Positions 7,151 through 16,382 of a stretch of DNA of 64,000 nt are shown one piece after another. The stretch spans positions 186,001 to 250,000 of the forward strand of contig NZ_LMMR01000008.1 in assembly GCF_001422325.1 (NCBI RefSeq), in the 5' to 3' direction. The position numbers were made by a program, and so were the translations under genes. Source of the stretch: Leifsonia sp. Leaf264 (GTDB lineage Bacteria > Actinomycetota > Actinomycetes > Actinomycetales > Microbacteriaceae). The notes under the pieces were generated by a model. It saw only the letters and a program-made list of their open reading frames with translations. It ran no database searches and had not been told where the DNA came from. The number at the start of each line of letters is the position of its first letter. Positions within the stretch are counted from its first letter, which is position 1.

Positions 7151-9198
7151 CCACCATGCTGCAGAGCAATGTTCTGAACAGCTACGTGAACGGAGCCTGG
7201 TGGGCGCCCGAGACCGACGAGGGTGCCGTGGAGGTCGTCGACGCCTCCACCGGGGACACCGTCGCCCGGGTGTCGACAGCCGGGCTCGACTTGGGCTCCG
7301 CCATGGAGTACGCACGCACCGTCGGTCAGCGCAGCCTCGGCGACCTGACGTTCCACCAGCGGGCTGTGCTGCTCAAGCAGATGGCGCTGGCGCTCACCGA
7401 GCGGAAGGCCGAGCTCTACGAGCTGTCGGCCCGCACCGGGGCGACGAAGGCCGACTCCTGGGTCGACATCGACGGCGGCATCGGCGTGCTGTTCACCTAC
7501 TCCTCGAAGGGCCGACGCGAACTGCCGAACACCCAGGTCTACGTCGACGGCCCCGTCGAGCAGCTCTCCAAGGACGGCTCGTTCCTCGGCCGGCACATCT
7601 ACACACGTCTTCCCGGCGTCGCCGTGCAGATCAACGCGTTCAACTTCCCGGTGTGGGGCTCGCTCGAGAAGTTCGCGCCGGCCTTCCTCGCGGGCGTGCC
7701 GTCGCTCGTGAAGCCGGCGACGCCGACGGGCTACCTCGCCGAGGCCTTCGTGCGCATCCTCACGGAGTCGGGGCTGCTGCCCGAGGGTTCGCTGCAGCTC
7801 GTGTCCGGAGGCGTTCCGACGCTCCTCGACAACCTGCGCCTGGGCGACCTCGTCGCCTTCACCGGCAGCGCCTCGACGGCTGAGAAGCTGCGCGCGCACG
7901 ACTCCGTGCAGACGGGTGGGGTGCGCTTCACGAGCGAGACCGATTCCATCAACGCCTCCATCCTCGGAACGGATGCCGTCGCCGGCACCCCGGAGTTCGA
8001 CGCTTACGTCAAGCAGCTCGTCGCGGAGATGACGACGAAGGCCGGGCAGAAATGCACCGCCATCCGTCGGGCCATCGTTCCCGTCGAGTCGGTGGATGCC
8101 GTCATCGATGCCGTGCGCGCCCGCATCGCCGAGCGCACCGTCGTCGGCGACCCGCGCACCGAGGGCGTGACGATGGGACCGCTCGCTTCGCTCGCGCAGC
8201 GCGACGAGGTGCTGCGTCAGGTCGGCCGGCTCATCGAGGGCGGGGGAGAGCTCATGATCGGCAGCGCGGAGGCCGAGCCTGGCCCCGGCGCCTTCGTGTC
8301 TCCGATGCTGCTGCGCTTCACCGAGTCGGCCGACGAGGCCGTGCACTCGATCGAGGCGTTCGGCCCGGTCTCGTCGATCATCGGCTACTCGACGCTCGAC
8401 GAGGCATCCGACCTCGTGGCCCGAGGCGGCGGTTCGCTCGTGACGAGCATCGCCACCCACGACACCGCGGTCGCGGCCGAGCTGGCCTCACGCATCTCGG
8501 CGTTCAACGGCCGCGTGCTGTTCCTCGACCGCGACGACGCGCGCTCCTCGACGGGCCATGGCTCGCCGCTGCCGCAGCTCGTGCACGGCGGACCCGGTCG
8601 CGCCGGCGGCGGAGAGGAGCTCGGCGGCATCCGTGCCGTGCTGCACCACATGCAGCGCACGGCGGTGCAGGGCTCGCCCGAGATGCTGACCGCGATCACG
8701 GGCATCTGGCACGCCGGAGCGGCCTCCCAGCCCGGCGGGCGGCATCCGTTCCGCAAGAGCCTCGCCGAGCTCGTGATCGGAGACCAGGTGGTCTCGGGCT
8801 CGCGTGAGGTGACCCTCGACGACATCGAGACGTTCGCCCGGTTCACGGGAGACACCTTCTACGCGCACATGAACGAGGAGGCAGCAGCGGCCAACCCGTT
8901 CTTCCCCGGCAGGGTCGCCCACGGGTACCTGCTCGTGTCGTGGGCCGCCGGCCTGTTCGTCGACCCTGAGCCTGGGCCGGTTCTGGCCAACTACGGCCTC
9001 GAGAACCTGCGGTTCCTCACCCCGGTCTCACCGGGCGACTCGATCCGCGTGGAGCTCACCGCCAAGCAGATCACTCCGCGGGAGACCGACGAGTACGGCG
9101 AGGTGCGCTGGGATGCCGTGCTGCGCAACCAAGCTGACGAGGTCGTGGCGACATACGACGTGCTCACGCTCGTGGCGAAGGAGCCGGCGGCGGCCTAA
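7147..9198 (+). CDS. paaZ: Bifunctional oxepin-CoA hydrolase / semialdehyde dehydrogenase
   Basis: PaaZ, 683 residues, opens the oxepin-CoA ring and oxidises the resulting aldehyde. The N-terminal aldehyde dehydrogenase domain (about 1-530) has [21 protein letters not shown] and the catalytic cysteine C303 in [10 protein letters not shown]. The C-terminal MaoC-type (R)-enoyl-CoA hydratase domain (about 550-680) has [15 protein letters not shown] and [14 protein letters not shown], with the Asp/His dyad. Full family length means the ring-cleaving step is complete, so no reactive aldehyde should accumulate. The start is an ATG overlapping the paaH stop; the open frame upstream of it is a shadow of paaH. 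The 3' end overlaps the convergent paaR by four bases. Confidence 0.95.
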   Translation: MTTMLQSNVLNSYVNGAWWAPETDEGAVEVVDASTGDTVARVSTAGLDLGSAMEYARTVGQRSLGDLTFHQRAVLLKQMALALTERKAELYELSARTGATKADSWVDIDGGIGVLFTYSSKGRRELPNTQVYVDGPVEQLSKDGSFLGRHIYTRLPGVAVQINAFNFPVWGSLEKFAPAFLAGVPSLVKPATPTGYLAEAFVRILTESGLLPEGSLQLVSGGVPTLLDNLRLGDLVAFTGSASTAEKLRAHDSVQTGGVRFTSETDSINASILGTDAVAGTPEFDAYVKQLVAEMTTKAGQKCTAIRRAIVPVESVDAVIDAVRARIAERTVVGDPRTEGVTMGPLASLAQRDEVLRQVGRLIEGGGELMIGSAEAEPGPGAFVSPMLLRFTESADEAVHSIEAFGPVSSIIGYSTLDEASDLVARGGGSLVTSIATHDTAVAAELASRISAFNGRVLFLDRDDARSSTGHGSPLPQLVHGGPGRAGGGEELGGIRAVLHHMQRTAVQGSPEMLTAITGIWHAGAASQPGGRHPFRKSLAELVIGDQVVSGSREVTLDDIETFARFTGDTFYAHMNEEAAAANPFFPGRVAHGYLLVSWAAGLFVDPEPGPVLANYGLENLRFLTPVSPGDSIRVELTAKQITPRETDEYGEVRWDAVLRNQADEVVATYDVLTLVAKEPAAA

Positions 9199-9839
9199 CG
9201 GCGGAGGCCGTCGAAGGCGACCGCGAGAACGTCGTCGGCGAGCCGCTCGGCGTCTTCGGGGCCTTCGGGGCGGTACCACTCGACGATCGAGTTGATCATG
9301 CCGAACAGCAGGCGCTCGGCGACCCTGGCATCGATGTCGCTGCGCAGGGACCCCTCGGCGCCGGCGTCGACGACGAGCTGCGTGACGGCGCGGTCGAACG
9401 CGCGGCGCCGGGCCAGCGCACGCCGCTCGATGTCGGTGTTGCCGCGCACGCGCAGCAGCAGGGTGACGTAGGGGAGCTTGTCGACGAGCACGAGCACGGC
9501 GCCCCTCAGCACGGCCGCGAGCCGATCCGATGCGGAACCGCTCGTAGCCGCATCCGTCGCCAGAACCCCTTCGAGCCCGTCGAGGGCCTCGGAGAGCGCG
9601 CGGTCGAGCATCTGCTCCTTGGAGTCGAAGTGGTGGTAGATGGCCGACTTCGACACCCCGAGCCGCTCGGCGAGCACGCCCATCGAGGTGGCGTCGTAGC
9701 CGTGCTCGATGAAGGCCGCCACGGCGACGGCGAGGATACCGGCCTGGTCGTAGCCCGGTCGGCCGCGGCGGGCGCCCGTCGGCTCCGCCGGGCTCGACCC
9801 GGCGGCGTCAGGTGCTGTGGTATCGGCTGCGGTCGTCAT
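9195..9839 (-). CDS. paaR: TetR-family repressor of the paa genes
   Basis: This 214-residue TetR protein has a helix-turn-helix at about residues 33-80 (VAVAAFIEHGYDATSMGVLA then LGVSKSAIYHHFDSKEQML) and a C-terminal ligand/dimer domain including MINSIVEWYRPEGPEDAERL. It is third in the paaI-paaK-paaR unit, 54 bases after paaK. The operator 9863-9880 lies just before its start, implying autoregulation. The matching operators at 4277 and 11718 imply that it controls all three units. In related systems phenylacetyl-CoA is the inducer; that is knowledge of the family, not visible here. About 25 Ala/Thr/Pro-rich residues precede the domain. Confidence 0.85.
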   Translation of the reverse strand: MTTAADTTAPDAAGSSPAEPTGARRGRPGYDQAGILAVAVAAFIEHGYDATSMGVLAERLGVSKSAIYHHFDSKEQMLDRALSEALDGLEGVLATDAATSGSASDRLAAVLRGAVLVLVDKLPYVTLLLRVRGNTDIERRALARRRAFDRAVTQLVVDAGAEGSLRSDIDARVAERLLFGMINSIVEWYRPEGPEDAERLADDVLAVAFDGLRR

Positions 9840-9862
9840 CGGTCCCAGTGTGCCATGCGGCG

Positions 9863-9880
9863 ACCGAACGGTCGGTCACC
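9863..9880 (-). promoter_or_regulatory. PaaR-type operator before paaR
   Basis: ACCGAACGGTCGGTCACC is a near-perfect palindrome around ACCGAaCGgTCGGT. It matches the operators before the thiolase gene and before paaA at 13-14 of 17 positions. It lies 24-41 bases before the paaR start, where it would cover the promoter. Confidence 0.65.
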
Positions 9881-9893
9881 CGGCGACGGCCGC

Positions 9894-11216
9894 TCAGCGC
9901 AGGTCGTAGACGCGCTTGTACTTGCCCTCGCTGCGCGGAAGCGTGCCGGGCTCTTCGAGCTGCACGGCGACGCTCGACCCGATGTGCACCTTGATCTTCT
10001 GCGCCAGCACGACCGCTGCAGCCTCGCACGTCTCGCGCGCCAGGTCGGGGTGACGCTCGATGCGCACCGTGAGGGCATCCATCCGCCCCTGCTTGGAGAG
10101 CTCGAGGATGAAGTGCGGAGTCAGGGTCTCGATGCCGAGCACGATCTCCTCGATCTGCGTCGGGAACAGGTTCACGCCGCGCAGGATGATCATGTCGTCA
10201 TTGCGCCCGGTGATCTTCTCGATGCGGCGCATCGCCGGACGCGCGGTCCCCGGAAGAAGGCGGGTGAGATCGCGCGTGCGGTACCGCAGCACGGGGAAGG
10301 CCTGTTTGGTGAGCGAGGTGAACACGAGCTCGCCCCGCTCGCCGTCGGGCAGCGACTCGCCGGTCTCTCCGTCGATCACCTCGGGCAGGAAGTGGTCCTC
10401 CCAGATGTGCGGGCCGTCCTTGGTCTCGACGCACTCGTTCCCGACGCCAGGACCCATGACCTCGCTGAGGCCGTAGATGTCGACGGCGTCGATGTCCATC
10501 CGTTGCTCGAGCTCGTGGCGCATCTCGTTCGTCCAGGGCTCCGCGCCGAGCACGGCGACCCTGAGCGAGGTCGATCGCGGGTCGATGCCGGCCGCCTCCA
10601 TGGCATCCGCGATCGTCAGCAGGTAGCTGGGAGTGCACAGGATGGCGTCGGGCTCGAAGTCGGTGATGAGCTGCACCTGCCTGGCCGTCTGCCCGCCCGA
10701 CATCGGGATGACCGTCGCACCCAGCTTCTCGATGCCGGCGTGAGCTCCCAGCCCGCCGGTGAAGAGGCCGTAGCCGTAGGCGTTGTGCACCTTCATTCCC
10801 GGACGGATGCCGGAGGCCCGTAGGGAGCGGGCGACGAGGCCCGCCCAGGTGTCGAGGTCGCGTGCCGTGTAGCCGACGACCGTCGGACGCCCGGTCGTGC
10901 CCGACGAGGCGTGGATGCGGGCGACCTGCTCCATCGGAACGGCGAACATGCCGAACGGATAGGTCTCGCGCAGGTCGGCCTTGGTCGTGAACGGCAGCAG
11001 GCGGATGTCGTCGAGGGAACGGATGTCATCCGGTCCGACGCCGGCCTCGTCGAGCTTGCGCGTATAGAGCGGAACGTTCTCGTAGGCGTGACGCACCGTC
11101 CACTGCAGGCGCTCGAGTTGCAGGGCCTCGAGCTCCGGTCGGCTCAACAACTCGGCGGCGTCCAGCGGGGAGGGGTTCCGCTGGGCGGCGAGTGGGGCTG
11201 CTGTCGTCAGTGACAT
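9894..11216 (-). CDS. paaK: Phenylacetate-CoA ligase
   Basis: PaaK, 440 residues, activates phenylacetate to phenylacetyl-CoA using ATP in the cytoplasm, the entry step of the pathway. Adenylate-forming motifs are HASSGTTGRPTVVGYT (P-loop), NAYGYGLFTGGLGAHAG, DIYGLSEVMGPGV, YRTRDLTRLL, and the C-terminal GRNDDMIILRGVNLFPTQIE, ending with EGKYKRVYDLR. Length and C-terminus are typical. AGGAG lies six to seven bases before the ATG. It is second in the paaI-paaK-paaR unit, 26 bases after paaI. Confidence 0.97.
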   Translation of the reverse strand: MSLTTAAPLAAQRNPSPLDAAELLSRPELEALQLERLQWTVRHAYENVPLYTRKLDEAGVGPDDIRSLDDIRLLPFTTKADLRETYPFGMFAVPMEQVARIHASSGTTGRPTVVGYTARDLDTWAGLVARSLRASGIRPGMKVHNAYGYGLFTGGLGAHAGIEKLGATVIPMSGGQTARQVQLITDFEPDAILCTPSYLLTIADAMEAAGIDPRSTSLRVAVLGAEPWTNEMRHELEQRMDIDAVDIYGLSEVMGPGVGNECVETKDGPHIWEDHFLPEVIDGETGESLPDGERGELVFTSLTKQAFPVLRYRTRDLTRLLPGTARPAMRRIEKITGRNDDMIILRGVNLFPTQIEEIVLGIETLTPHFILELSKQGRMDALTVRIERHPDLARETCEAAAVVLAQKIKVHIGSSVAVQLEEPGTLPRSEGKYKRVYDLR

Positions 11217-11242
11217 CGGTGTCTCCTGGTGGATCTGTGTTC

Positions 11243-11659
11243 TCAGGCGGTGGGTGCAGTGCGGCGGGTGGCGAGGGAGCGGCCGCGGAACTCGGCGACG
11301 GGAGTGCCGTCATCCGCCACGACCGAGACGTCGTAGAGGCCGGTGCGTCCGCTCACGATCACGCGGCGAGCGGTCGCGGTCAGCGTCTGTCCTGCGCGGG
11401 TCGACGCCAGGAAGGTGATGTCGGCGCCTGCTGCGACCGTGACCGAGTCGTCCTCGTTGCACGCGATCGCGAAGGCCGTGTCGGCGAGGGCGAAGACCAG
11501 TCCGCCGTGAGTGATGGCGAAGCCGTTGGTCATGTCATCCCGAACGAGCATCGAGACCACGGCGAAGCCGGGTTCGTCGCGCTCGGCGACCATTCCCAGG
11601 GCGGCGGAGGCCTGATCACGCTCCATCATCGCCCGGGCCGGCGTCGTCGCATCCGTCAT
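11243..11659 (-). CDS. paaI: Hydroxyphenylacetyl-CoA thioesterase
   Basis: PaaI is a 138-residue hot-dog thioesterase. NGFAITHGGLVFALADTAFA contains the family's H-G-G and the acidic catalytic residue a turn later; GADITFLASTRAGQTLTATA is the second conserved strand region. It hydrolyses ring-hydroxylated or otherwise blocked phenylacetyl-CoA derivatives and so frees trapped CoA. It is first in the paaI-paaK-paaR unit, with GAGGAG about six bases before the start, and is divergent from paaA across a shared promoter region. Confidence 0.92.
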   Translation of the reverse strand: MTDATTPARAMMERDQASAALGMVAERDEPGFAVVSMLVRDDMTNGFAITHGGLVFALADTAFAIACNEDDSVTVAAGADITFLASTRAGQTLTATARRVIVSGRTGLYDVSVVADDGTPVAEFRGRSLATRRTAPTA

Positions 11660-11686
11660 TCGTCACTCCTCATCGAGCAGGCCGTG

Positions 11687-11734
11687 TTGCCGACCACCGG
11701 AACCGACTATATACTAACTGAACGATCGGTTGGT
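11687..11734 (+). promoter_or_regulatory. Overlapping divergent paaA / paaI promoters with PaaR-type operator
   Basis: For paaA there is -35 TTGCCG (11687-11692), a 17-base spacer and -10 TATACT (11710-11715). Two bases later comes the operator CTGAACGATCGGTTGGT (11718-11734), covering the expected start of transcription. On the other strand TATAGT (complement of 11706-11711) could be the paaI -10, with the operator over its -35. A single repressor could thus shut both directions. Confidence 0.7.
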
Positions 11735-11762
11735 AATGCCGGTCGCGAACGAGGAGTCGACG

Positions 11763-12752
11763 ATGACCAGTCCCGCAGATCTCACCGCCATGGCGGCCGA
11801 CCCTTCGAGCGCCCGCGCGGAGGAGCAGCAGTTCGCCGACCTCATCGCCGCCGACGGCCGCATCGAGCCGCGCGACTGGATGCCGGACGCCTACCGCAAG
11901 ACGCTCGTGCGCCAGATCTCGCAGCACGCGCACTCGGAGATCATCGGCATGCAGCCGGAGGCCAACTGGATCTCCCGTGCGCCCAGCCTCAAGCGCAAGG
12001 CCATCCTGATGGCGAAGGTGCAGGATGAGGCCGGCCACGGTCTCTACCTCTACTCCGCCGCGCAGACGCTCGGCACCACCCGTGATTCGATGACCGAGGC
12101 GCTCATCGCCGGCAAGGCGCGCTACTCGTCGATCTTCAACTACCCGACGTCGACGTGGGCCGACATGGGAGCCATCGGATGGCTCGTCGACGGCGCCGCG
12201 ATCTGCAACCAGGTGCCGCTGTGCCGTGCATCGTACGGACCCTACGGACGCGCGATGGTGCGCATCTGCAAGGAGGAGTCCTTCCACCAGCGCCAAGGCT
12301 TCGAGATCCTGCTCGAGCTCATGCGGGGCACCGACGCCCAGCGTGAGATGGCGCAGGATGCGGTGAATCGCTGGTACTGGCCGGCGCTGCAGATGTTCGG
12401 GCCGCCCGACGACCAGTCGCCGAACTCGGTGCAGTCGATGGCGTGGAACATCAAGCGCTTCAGCAACGACGAACTGCGCCAGCGCTTCGTCGGGATGCTC
12501 GTTCCCCAGGCCGAGGTGCTCGGCGTCACCCTGCCCGACCCGAACCTGCGCCTCGACGAGACGACCGGGCAGTACGAGATGAGCGAGATCGACTGGACCG
12601 AGTTCCACGAGGTGCTCGCGGGCCGAGGACCCATGAACGCCGAGCGGCTGAAGCGCCGCCGGGATGCCCATGACGAGGGCGCCTGGGTGCGCGAGGCTGC
12701 TGCCGCCTACGCCGCCAAGCAGGCCGCCCGCAGTGAACGAGAGGTCGCCTGA
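11763..12752 (+). CDS. paaA: 1,2-phenylacetyl-CoA epoxidase, catalytic subunit
   Basis: PaaA, 329 residues, is the di-iron oxygenase subunit that epoxidises the aromatic ring of phenylacetyl-CoA. Ferritin-like ligands lie in [32 protein letters not shown] and [19 protein letters not shown]. The conserved [11 protein letters not shown] and [13 protein letters not shown] segments are present. The ATG at 11763 has GAGGAG six bases upstream; an earlier TTG/ATG at 11730-11736 would fall inside the operator. It heads paaABCDE-paaG, whose genes are coupled by short overlaps. Confidence 0.97.
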   Translation: MTSPADLTAMAADPSSARAEEQQFADLIAADGRIEPRDWMPDAYRKTLVRQISQHAHSEIIGMQPEANWISRAPSLKRKAILMAKVQDEAGHGLYLYSAAQTLGTTRDSMTEALIAGKARYSSIFNYPTSTWADMGAIGWLVDGAAICNQVPLCRASYGPYGRAMVRICKEESFHQRQGFEILLELMRGTDAQREMAQDAVNRWYWPALQMFGPPDDQSPNSVQSMAWNIKRFSNDELRQRFVGMLVPQAEVLGVTLPDPNLRLDETTGQYEMSEIDWTEFHEVLAGRGPMNAERLKRRRDAHDEGAWVREAAAAYAAKQAARSEREVA

Positions 12753-13057
12753 TGCCCACCCCCGGTGAATCCGCCGCAGAACCCTGGCCCCTCTGGGAGG
12801 TGTTCGTGCGAGCCAACCGCGGCCTGAGCCACGTGCACGTGGGCTCGCTGCACGCGCCCGACTCCGAGATGGCCGTGCGCAACGCCCGTGACCTCTACAC
12901 GCGCCGCAACGAGGGCGTGTCGATCTGGGTCGTGCCTGCCGCGGCGATCACGACGAGCGATCCGGATGCCAAGGGCGCCTGGTTCGAGAGCCCCGCCGGC
13001 AAGAACTACCGTCACGCCGTGTACTACACCGCGAGCGAAGGGGTGAAGCACCTGTGA
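12752..13057 (+). CDS. paaB: 1,2-phenylacetyl-CoA epoxidase subunit B
   Basis: PaaB is a small 101-residue structural subunit of the epoxidase complex; it bridges PaaA-PaaC heterodimers. Typical segments are WPLWEVFVRANRGLSHVHVG, SLHAPDSEMAVRNARDLYTR and RNEGVSIWVVPAAAI. The C-terminus includes KNYRHAVYY. The ATG overlaps the paaA stop. Confidence 0.95.
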   Translation: MPTPGESAAEPWPLWEVFVRANRGLSHVHVGSLHAPDSEMAVRNARDLYTRRNEGVSIWVVPAAAITTSDPDAKGAWFESPAGKNYRHAVYYTASEGVKHL

Positions 13058-13914
13058 ACGCCTCTGCAGACCCAGTCGCCCCCGACACCGTCGACGAGTT
13101 CGACCACCACGGCGACGTCTCGGTCGATGCCCTGAAGCTACAGGCCGAGCTTACGGGCGAGCTCGGCGCCGTCGCGACGCGCGATGTCGCCGAGTACGCC
13201 CTGTGGCTCGGCGACGACGCCCTCATCCTTTCCCAGCAGCTCGGCTGGTGGATCTCGCGGGCACCCGAGCTCGAGGAGGACGTCGCGCTCGGCAACATCG
13301 CCCTCGACCTCATCGGACACGCACGGTCGCTCCTGCGCTACGCGGGCACCGCGGATGGCCGTACGGAAGACGAGCTCGCCTACTGGCGCACCGAGCCCGA
13401 GTTCCGCTGCGCCTGGCTGTTCCAGCAGCCGAATGGCGATTTCGCCCACACGATCGCCCGCCAGCTGGTGGCATCCGTCTATCTCTTCGAGCTGTATTCG
13501 CGGTTGCGGGCCTCGGCCGACCCGACCCTCGCCGCTATAGCGGAGAAGAGCGTCAAGGAGGTCGACTACCACCGCGACCACGCCATCCAGTGGGTGCTCC
13601 GGCTGGCCGGTGGCACCGAGGAATCACGCCGACGGATGCTCGTTGCCATCGCCGACATCTGGCCCTACGTCGACGAGCTCTTCGTCGATGAACCCGTCAT
13701 CGACAGGCTCGAGGGCATCGCCGTGCGGCCCTCCACCCTGCGCCCGGCGTTCGATGACGTCATCGCCGGCGTCTTCGCCGAAGCCGAGCTCGCGGTGCCG
13801 ACGGGCTTCGTCTCCTCCGGTGGCGGCCGCCGCGGACAGCACTTCTCCACGCTCGGCTACCTGCTCGCCGAGATGCAGGTGCTCGCCCGCCAGCACCCTG
13901 GAGCGTCATGGTGA
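13054..13914 (+). CDS. paaC: 1,2-phenylacetyl-CoA epoxidase subunit C
   Basis: PaaC, 286 residues, is the ferritin-like scaffold partner of PaaA and resembles it while lacking a full di-iron site. Visible segments are YALWLGDDALILSQQLGWWI, ALDLIGHARSLLRYAG, LAYWRTEPEFR and VKEVDYHRDHAIQWVLRL. It starts at GTG inside the paaB stop (GTGA). The N-terminal 30 residues are acidic and variable. Confidence 0.95.
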   Translation: MNASADPVAPDTVDEFDHHGDVSVDALKLQAELTGELGAVATRDVAEYALWLGDDALILSQQLGWWISRAPELEEDVALGNIALDLIGHARSLLRYAGTADGRTEDELAYWRTEPEFRCAWLFQQPNGDFAHTIARQLVASVYLFELYSRLRASADPTLAAIAEKSVKEVDYHRDHAIQWVLRLAGGTEESRRRMLVAIADIWPYVDELFVDEPVIDRLEGIAVRPSTLRPAFDDVIAGVFAEAELAVPTGFVSSGGGRRGQHFSTLGYLLAEMQVLARQHPGASW

Positions 13915-14390
13915 GCCGGGCGTGGGAGATCGCGGCGACAGTCGCCGACCCCGAGATCCCCGTGCTCACGATCGAGGACCTGGGCATCCTGCGCGCCGTC
14001 GAGGAGGACGGCACGAAGGTGCGCGTGCGTATCACTCCGACGTACAGCGGATGCCCCGCGATGGACGCGATCCGCGACGACGTCACCGACGTGCTGCGTG
14101 ACTCGGGCTATGAGGACGTGCGGGTGGAGCTCGTGCTGTCGCCTGCCTGGACCACGGATTGGATGAGCGAGAAGGGCAAGTCGAAGCTGCGCGACTACGG
14201 CATCACTCCGCCGAGCGGACTCGCGGCTGCTCGGCCGGCCGGACCCGTGCGGGTCGCGCTCGCCGTCAAGTGCCCGCGTTGCGACTCGCTCGACACCCGT
14301 GAACTCGCCCGATTCGGCTCCACCTCGTGCAAGGCGCTCTACGAGTGCCGCGCGTGCCTTGAGCCCTTCGACTACTTCAAGGTGCTCTGA
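13908..14390 (+). CDS. paaD: Phenylacetate epoxidase assembly factor (MIP18/SufT-like)
   Basis: PaaD, 160 residues, belongs to the DUF59/MIP18 group and helps deliver iron-sulfur or di-iron centres to the epoxidase. VADPEIPVLTIEDLGILR and TPTYSGCPAMDAIRDDV are the DUF59 core, with the conserved cysteine in SGCPA. A C-terminal zinc-ribbon-like part has KCPRCDS and YECRACLEPFDYFKVL, four cysteines in two CxxC pairs. It overlaps paaC by seven bases and abuts paaE. Confidence 0.93.
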   Translation: MVSRAWEIAATVADPEIPVLTIEDLGILRAVEEDGTKVRVRITPTYSGCPAMDAIRDDVTDVLRDSGYEDVRVELVLSPAWTTDWMSEKGKSKLRDYGITPPSGLAAARPAGPVRVALAVKCPRCDSLDTRELARFGSTSCKALYECRACLEPFDYFKVL

Positions 14391-15520
14391 TGCCGGCGAC
14401 CAACCTCGGCTCGACCGGACTGCGCCGAGCCCGCACCCGCGCACGGTTCCACGAGCTCCAGGTGTCCGAGGTGCGTCCACTGACCGCCGACAGCGTCGAG
14501 GTGACCTTCGCCGTGCCCGACGCGCTCGCTGGGGACTACGACTACGTTCCCGGCCAGCACGTCGCGCTCCGCGCGGAGATCGACGGGCACGAGGTGCGGC
14601 GCAGCTACTCGCTGTGCCGTCCGCCGGCGCGCGGCAGCATCAGCATCGCGATCAAGCGCGACCTGGGCGGTCGCTTCTCCAGCTGGGCGAACGACGAGCT
14701 CCACACAGGCGACCGCATGGACGTCATGAGTCCGCAGGGAACCTTCACGAGCGTTCTGACCGATCTCGACGGCGCCCACATCGTCGGCATCGCCGCAGGA
14801 TCGGGGATCACCCCGCTGATGTCGCTCGCGCACACAGTGCTCGCGGCATCCGACACGGCCCGCTTCACCCTCGTCTACACGAACCGGTCGACGCTCGACG
14901 TGATGTTCCTCGAGGAGCTGGCCGACCTGAAGGACCGCTTCCCCGCGCGGCTCGCCCTGCACCACGTGCTGTCGCGGGAGCAGCGCACGTCGCCGTTGCT
15001 GTCGGGACGGATCGACGAGCCCAAGCTGCGCCGCATGCTCGAGGTGCTCATCCCACCGGCGACGGTGGACGAGTGGTTCCTGTGCGGCCCGTTCGAGCTC
15101 GTGCAACTCTGCCGCGACACCCTCGCCGACGTCGGCGTCGACCGAGACCACGTGAGGTTCGAGCTCTTCACCACGGGCGAGCCCGACCGGGTGGCCGGAG
15201 ACACGGGGCGCCCCGTCGCGGTTCGCGCCGGCGAGGCGACAGTGCGCATCGACTTCACGCTCGACGGCCAGTCGGCCTCGGTCGAGAGCCCGGTCGACGC
15301 TCACGAGTCCATCCTGAACGCCGCCCTGCGCGTGCGTCCTGATGTGCCCTTCGCCTGTGCCGGTGGCGTCTGCGGAACCTGCCGCGCCCGCCTGATCGAG
15401 GGCACGGTGTCGATGACCGAGAACTACGCGCTCGAACCCGACGAGCTCGAGCGCGGCTACGTGCTCACCTGCCAGTCCCACCCCACGACCGAGCGCGTGC
15501 TCGTCGACTACGACGTCTAG
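14390..15520 (+). CDS. paaE: Phenylacetyl-CoA epoxidase reductase subunit
   Basis: PaaE, 376 residues, passes electrons from NADPH to the PaaA di-iron centre. The FAD-binding ferredoxin reductase part has RRSYSLCRPP and an NAD(P) site with GIAAGSGITPLMSLA and WFLCGPFELVQLCRD. The C-terminal plant-type [2Fe-2S] domain supplies cysteines in CAGGVCGTCRARL and LTCQS. The order FNR then ferredoxin is the class IA arrangement known for PaaE. Its ATG overlaps the paaD stop. Confidence 0.95.
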   Translation: MPATNLGSTGLRRARTRARFHELQVSEVRPLTADSVEVTFAVPDALAGDYDYVPGQHVALRAEIDGHEVRRSYSLCRPPARGSISIAIKRDLGGRFSSWANDELHTGDRMDVMSPQGTFTSVLTDLDGAHIVGIAAGSGITPLMSLAHTVLAASDTARFTLVYTNRSTLDVMFLEELADLKDRFPARLALHHVLSREQRTSPLLSGRIDEPKLRRMLEVLIPPATVDEWFLCGPFELVQLCRDTLADVGVDRDHVRFELFTTGEPDRVAGDTGRPVAVRAGEATVRIDFTLDGQSASVESPVDAHESILNAALRVRPDVPFACAGGVCGTCRARLIEGTVSMTENYALEPDELERGYVLTCQSHPTTERVLVDYDV

Positions 15521-15529
15521 GAGCCACCC

Positions 15530-16303
15530 ATGATCGAGTTGAGCATCGTCGACGGTGTCGCCGAGGTGGCGCTGAACGCGCCGGAGCGGCTGAACGCCCT
15601 GGATCCGGCGGCGCTCGGCGAACTCCTGGAGGCCTACGTCGAGGCCGAGCGCGCTGGTGTCCGAGCGCTCGTGCTGCGCGGTGAGGGGCGCGCGTTCTGC
15701 GCCGGTCGCGACATCGCGAACGTCGACCCGGCCACCGATGACGTCCTCGCCTACCTCGGCGACCTGGTCACTCCGTTGCTCGAACGGATGAGCCGCTTCC
15801 CCGCGCCCACCTTCGCCAGCGCGCACGGCGCCTGCCTCGGAGTGGGCCTGGGCCTGCTCATCGCGACCGATGTCGTGTACGTGGCCCAGTCGGCGAAGAT
15901 CGGCTCGCCGTTCGCGAACCTGGGCGCCACCCTCGACTCCGGAGGACACGCCCTCTTCTTCGAGCGCCTCGGCGCCCACAAGACGCTCGACCTCATCTAC
16001 ACGGGCCGGCTGATGAGCGGCACCGAGGCTGTGACGTCGGGGTTGTTCTCGCAGGTGCTGCCGGATGACGACGTGCTCGACGCGACTCGGGCCGCCGCGC
16101 GAGGAGCGGCATCCGGTGCCACCGCTGCCTTCGTCGAGAGCAAGAGCCTCATCGCAGCGCTGCGCGACGAACGCCTGGGCCTCTGGCGATCGATGGATGC
16201 CGAGAACCGCGCGCAGGCCGCGCTCTGCGCCACCGCCGACTACCGTGAGGGCTTCGCCGCATTCCGCGAGAAGCGCCGCCCGGTCTTCACCGGCCGCGGC
16301 TGA
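15530..16303 (+). CDS. paaG: Enoyl-CoA isomerase, epoxy-phenylacetyl-CoA isomerase type
   Basis: This 257-residue crotonase-family protein most likely isomerises ring-1,2-epoxyphenylacetyl-CoA to oxepin-CoA. RAFCAGRDIANVD and ASAHGACLGVGLGLLIATDV are the oxyanion-hole segments; IGSPFANLGATLDSGG places an Asp near the usual active-site position, as in PaaG rather than in hydratases with Glu. AGGAGCC precedes the ATG. It closes the paaABCDE-G unit, nine bases after paaE. Confidence 0.82.
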   Translation: MIELSIVDGVAEVALNAPERLNALDPAALGELLEAYVEAERAGVRALVLRGEGRAFCAGRDIANVDPATDDVLAYLGDLVTPLLERMSRFPAPTFASAHGACLGVGLGLLIATDVVYVAQSAKIGSPFANLGATLDSGGHALFFERLGAHKTLDLIYTGRLMSGTEAVTSGLFSQVLPDDDVLDATRAAARGAASGATAAFVESKSLIAALRDERLGLWRSMDAENRAQAALCATADYREGFAAFREKRRPVFTGRG

Positions 16304-16339
16304 GCGCCTGAGTGCCGACGCGGGGGCCCTGCCCGGCGC

Positions 16340-16358
16340 CGGCCCGATCAGCGGGCCG
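16340..16358. terminator. Candidate terminator hairpin between paaG and the DUF389 gene
   Basis: CGGCCC (16340-16345) and GGGCCG (16353-16358) form a perfect 6-bp stem with a 7-base loop, in the 79-base gap between convergent genes. There is no strong U-run, so it is only a weak candidate for a bidirectional terminator. Confidence 0.35.
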
Positions 16359-16382
16359 TCGGTTCGGGTTTCCCACCGGCGG

